A DNA stretch of 64,000 bases from assembly GCA_041399085.1 (NCBI GenBank), contig JAWKTM010000037.1, positions 4,915-68,914 of the forward strand, read 5' to 3'. This DNA comes from JAWKTM01 sp041399085 (lineage in GTDB: Bacteria > Planctomycetota > Planctomycetia > Pirellulales > Pirellulaceae). The stretch's first letter is position 1. Every line of letters begins with the position of its first letter. A model generated the notes under the pieces. It saw only the letters and a list, made by a program, of their open reading frames with translations. It was not told the origin of the DNA and made no database searches. This document shows positions 63,788 to 64,000 of this stretch, in pieces. The position numbers were made by a program, and so were the translations under genes.

Positions 63788-64000
63788 AGGCGAATTGCGA
63801 TCGCGACGTAACGCGTAGCTTTGGGCAAGGCCGTAAGTTTATAGCACGGGGGCGCGTTGGACGTGGTTTGACGCTTTCTTCGAATGCAGGAGACCTGCGG
63901 TCGGGTGTGTCGGCGAGGTCGGGAGACCTGCGCCGAGCGCGGAGGGAGACCTGCGCCGAGCGCGGCGTAGACCTTCGCCGAGCGGGCCGGTTCGTCGTAT
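63788..64000. repeat. GC-rich direct repeats at the right edge
   Basis: From about 63889 a unit based on GGAGACCTGCGCCGAGCGCG recurs three or four times with drift (period about 24-27 bases), reaching the window end. No ORF is credible. Confidence 0.65.

Overview
The window reads as chromosomal DNA of a planctomycete, most likely within Pirellulales. This rests on gene content: a DUF1559 prepilin-like protein, a PVC-type dehydrogenase with HEAT repeats and cytochrome c, a formylglycine sulfatase beside a NIPSNAP protein, an SHD1 protein, a Ser/Thr kinase with an extracytoplasmic domain, a CHAT/TPR protein and an extra-long SecA. GC looks moderately high, and many genes are short transcription units on alternating strands. 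No tRNA, rRNA or CRISPR array was found; the one clear RNA gene is RNase P RNA (minus strand, about 23.76-24.17 kb).

Layout. 1-8.85 kb is core: a 2-oxoacid:ferredoxin oxidoreductase (alpha cut by the window edge, beta, and a coupled CBS protein), lysS, an RND/MMPL exporter and a GT39-like glycosyltransferase. 8.87-21.65 kb is an accessory island built on three copies of a 0.5-0.9 kb repeat carrying IS110 transposase remnants. Copies A and B enclose a decayed RAYT transposase with its REP palindromes and two broken genes (a membrane protein and an ankyrin protein). Copies B and C are inverted and enclose a tightly coupled operon: kinase-DUF4384, TPR-CHAT protease, a 61-residue ORF, and an SHD1/zinc-ribbon/TM protein. 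21.7-33.3 kb is typical planctomycete content: NIPSNAP, sulfatase, rnpB, lipoprotein, DUF1559, a disordered charged protein, PVC-type dehydrogenase, a PQQ-like propeller and an AlkD-like protein. 33.4-38.6 kb is a mobile-element graveyard: three internally deleted IS110 derivatives, a group II intron remnant, a DUF3467-like lipoprotein and one broken secreted protein. 38.6-47 kb has a Tat-exported DMFase-like protein, 1.9 kb with almost nothing coding, an MBL hydrolase and secA. 47.1-50.2 kb holds two envelope-glycan genes (waaA-like and wecA-like), each split by several frame changes. 50.3-64 kb carries tonB, a Gly/Tyr-rich lipoprotein, an HSL-type hydrolase, an MFS/spermidine-synthase fusion, aroD-aroE, an ABC ATPase with a permease-CPBP protease fusion, a HAD phosphatase and a pectate-lyase-like protein.

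Best candidate for an undescribed system: the B/C-flanked operon. Signal and membrane segments place a kinase in the cytoplasm with a DUF4384 domain outside, a caspase-like CHAT protease outside, and an SHD1 protein outside with a C-terminal anchor. Junctions are 1-4 bases (TGATG/ATGA). This suggests one trans-envelope signalling/proteolysis module moved or inverted by IS-derived repeats; the function is inference only. Second in interest are the repeated IS110 derivatives, which keep a structured leader upstream of the transposase start, the position where IS110 bridge RNAs lie.

Limits: repeat boundaries were aligned by eye; family names come from recognised motifs, not searches; frame breaks could be real decay or assembly indels.
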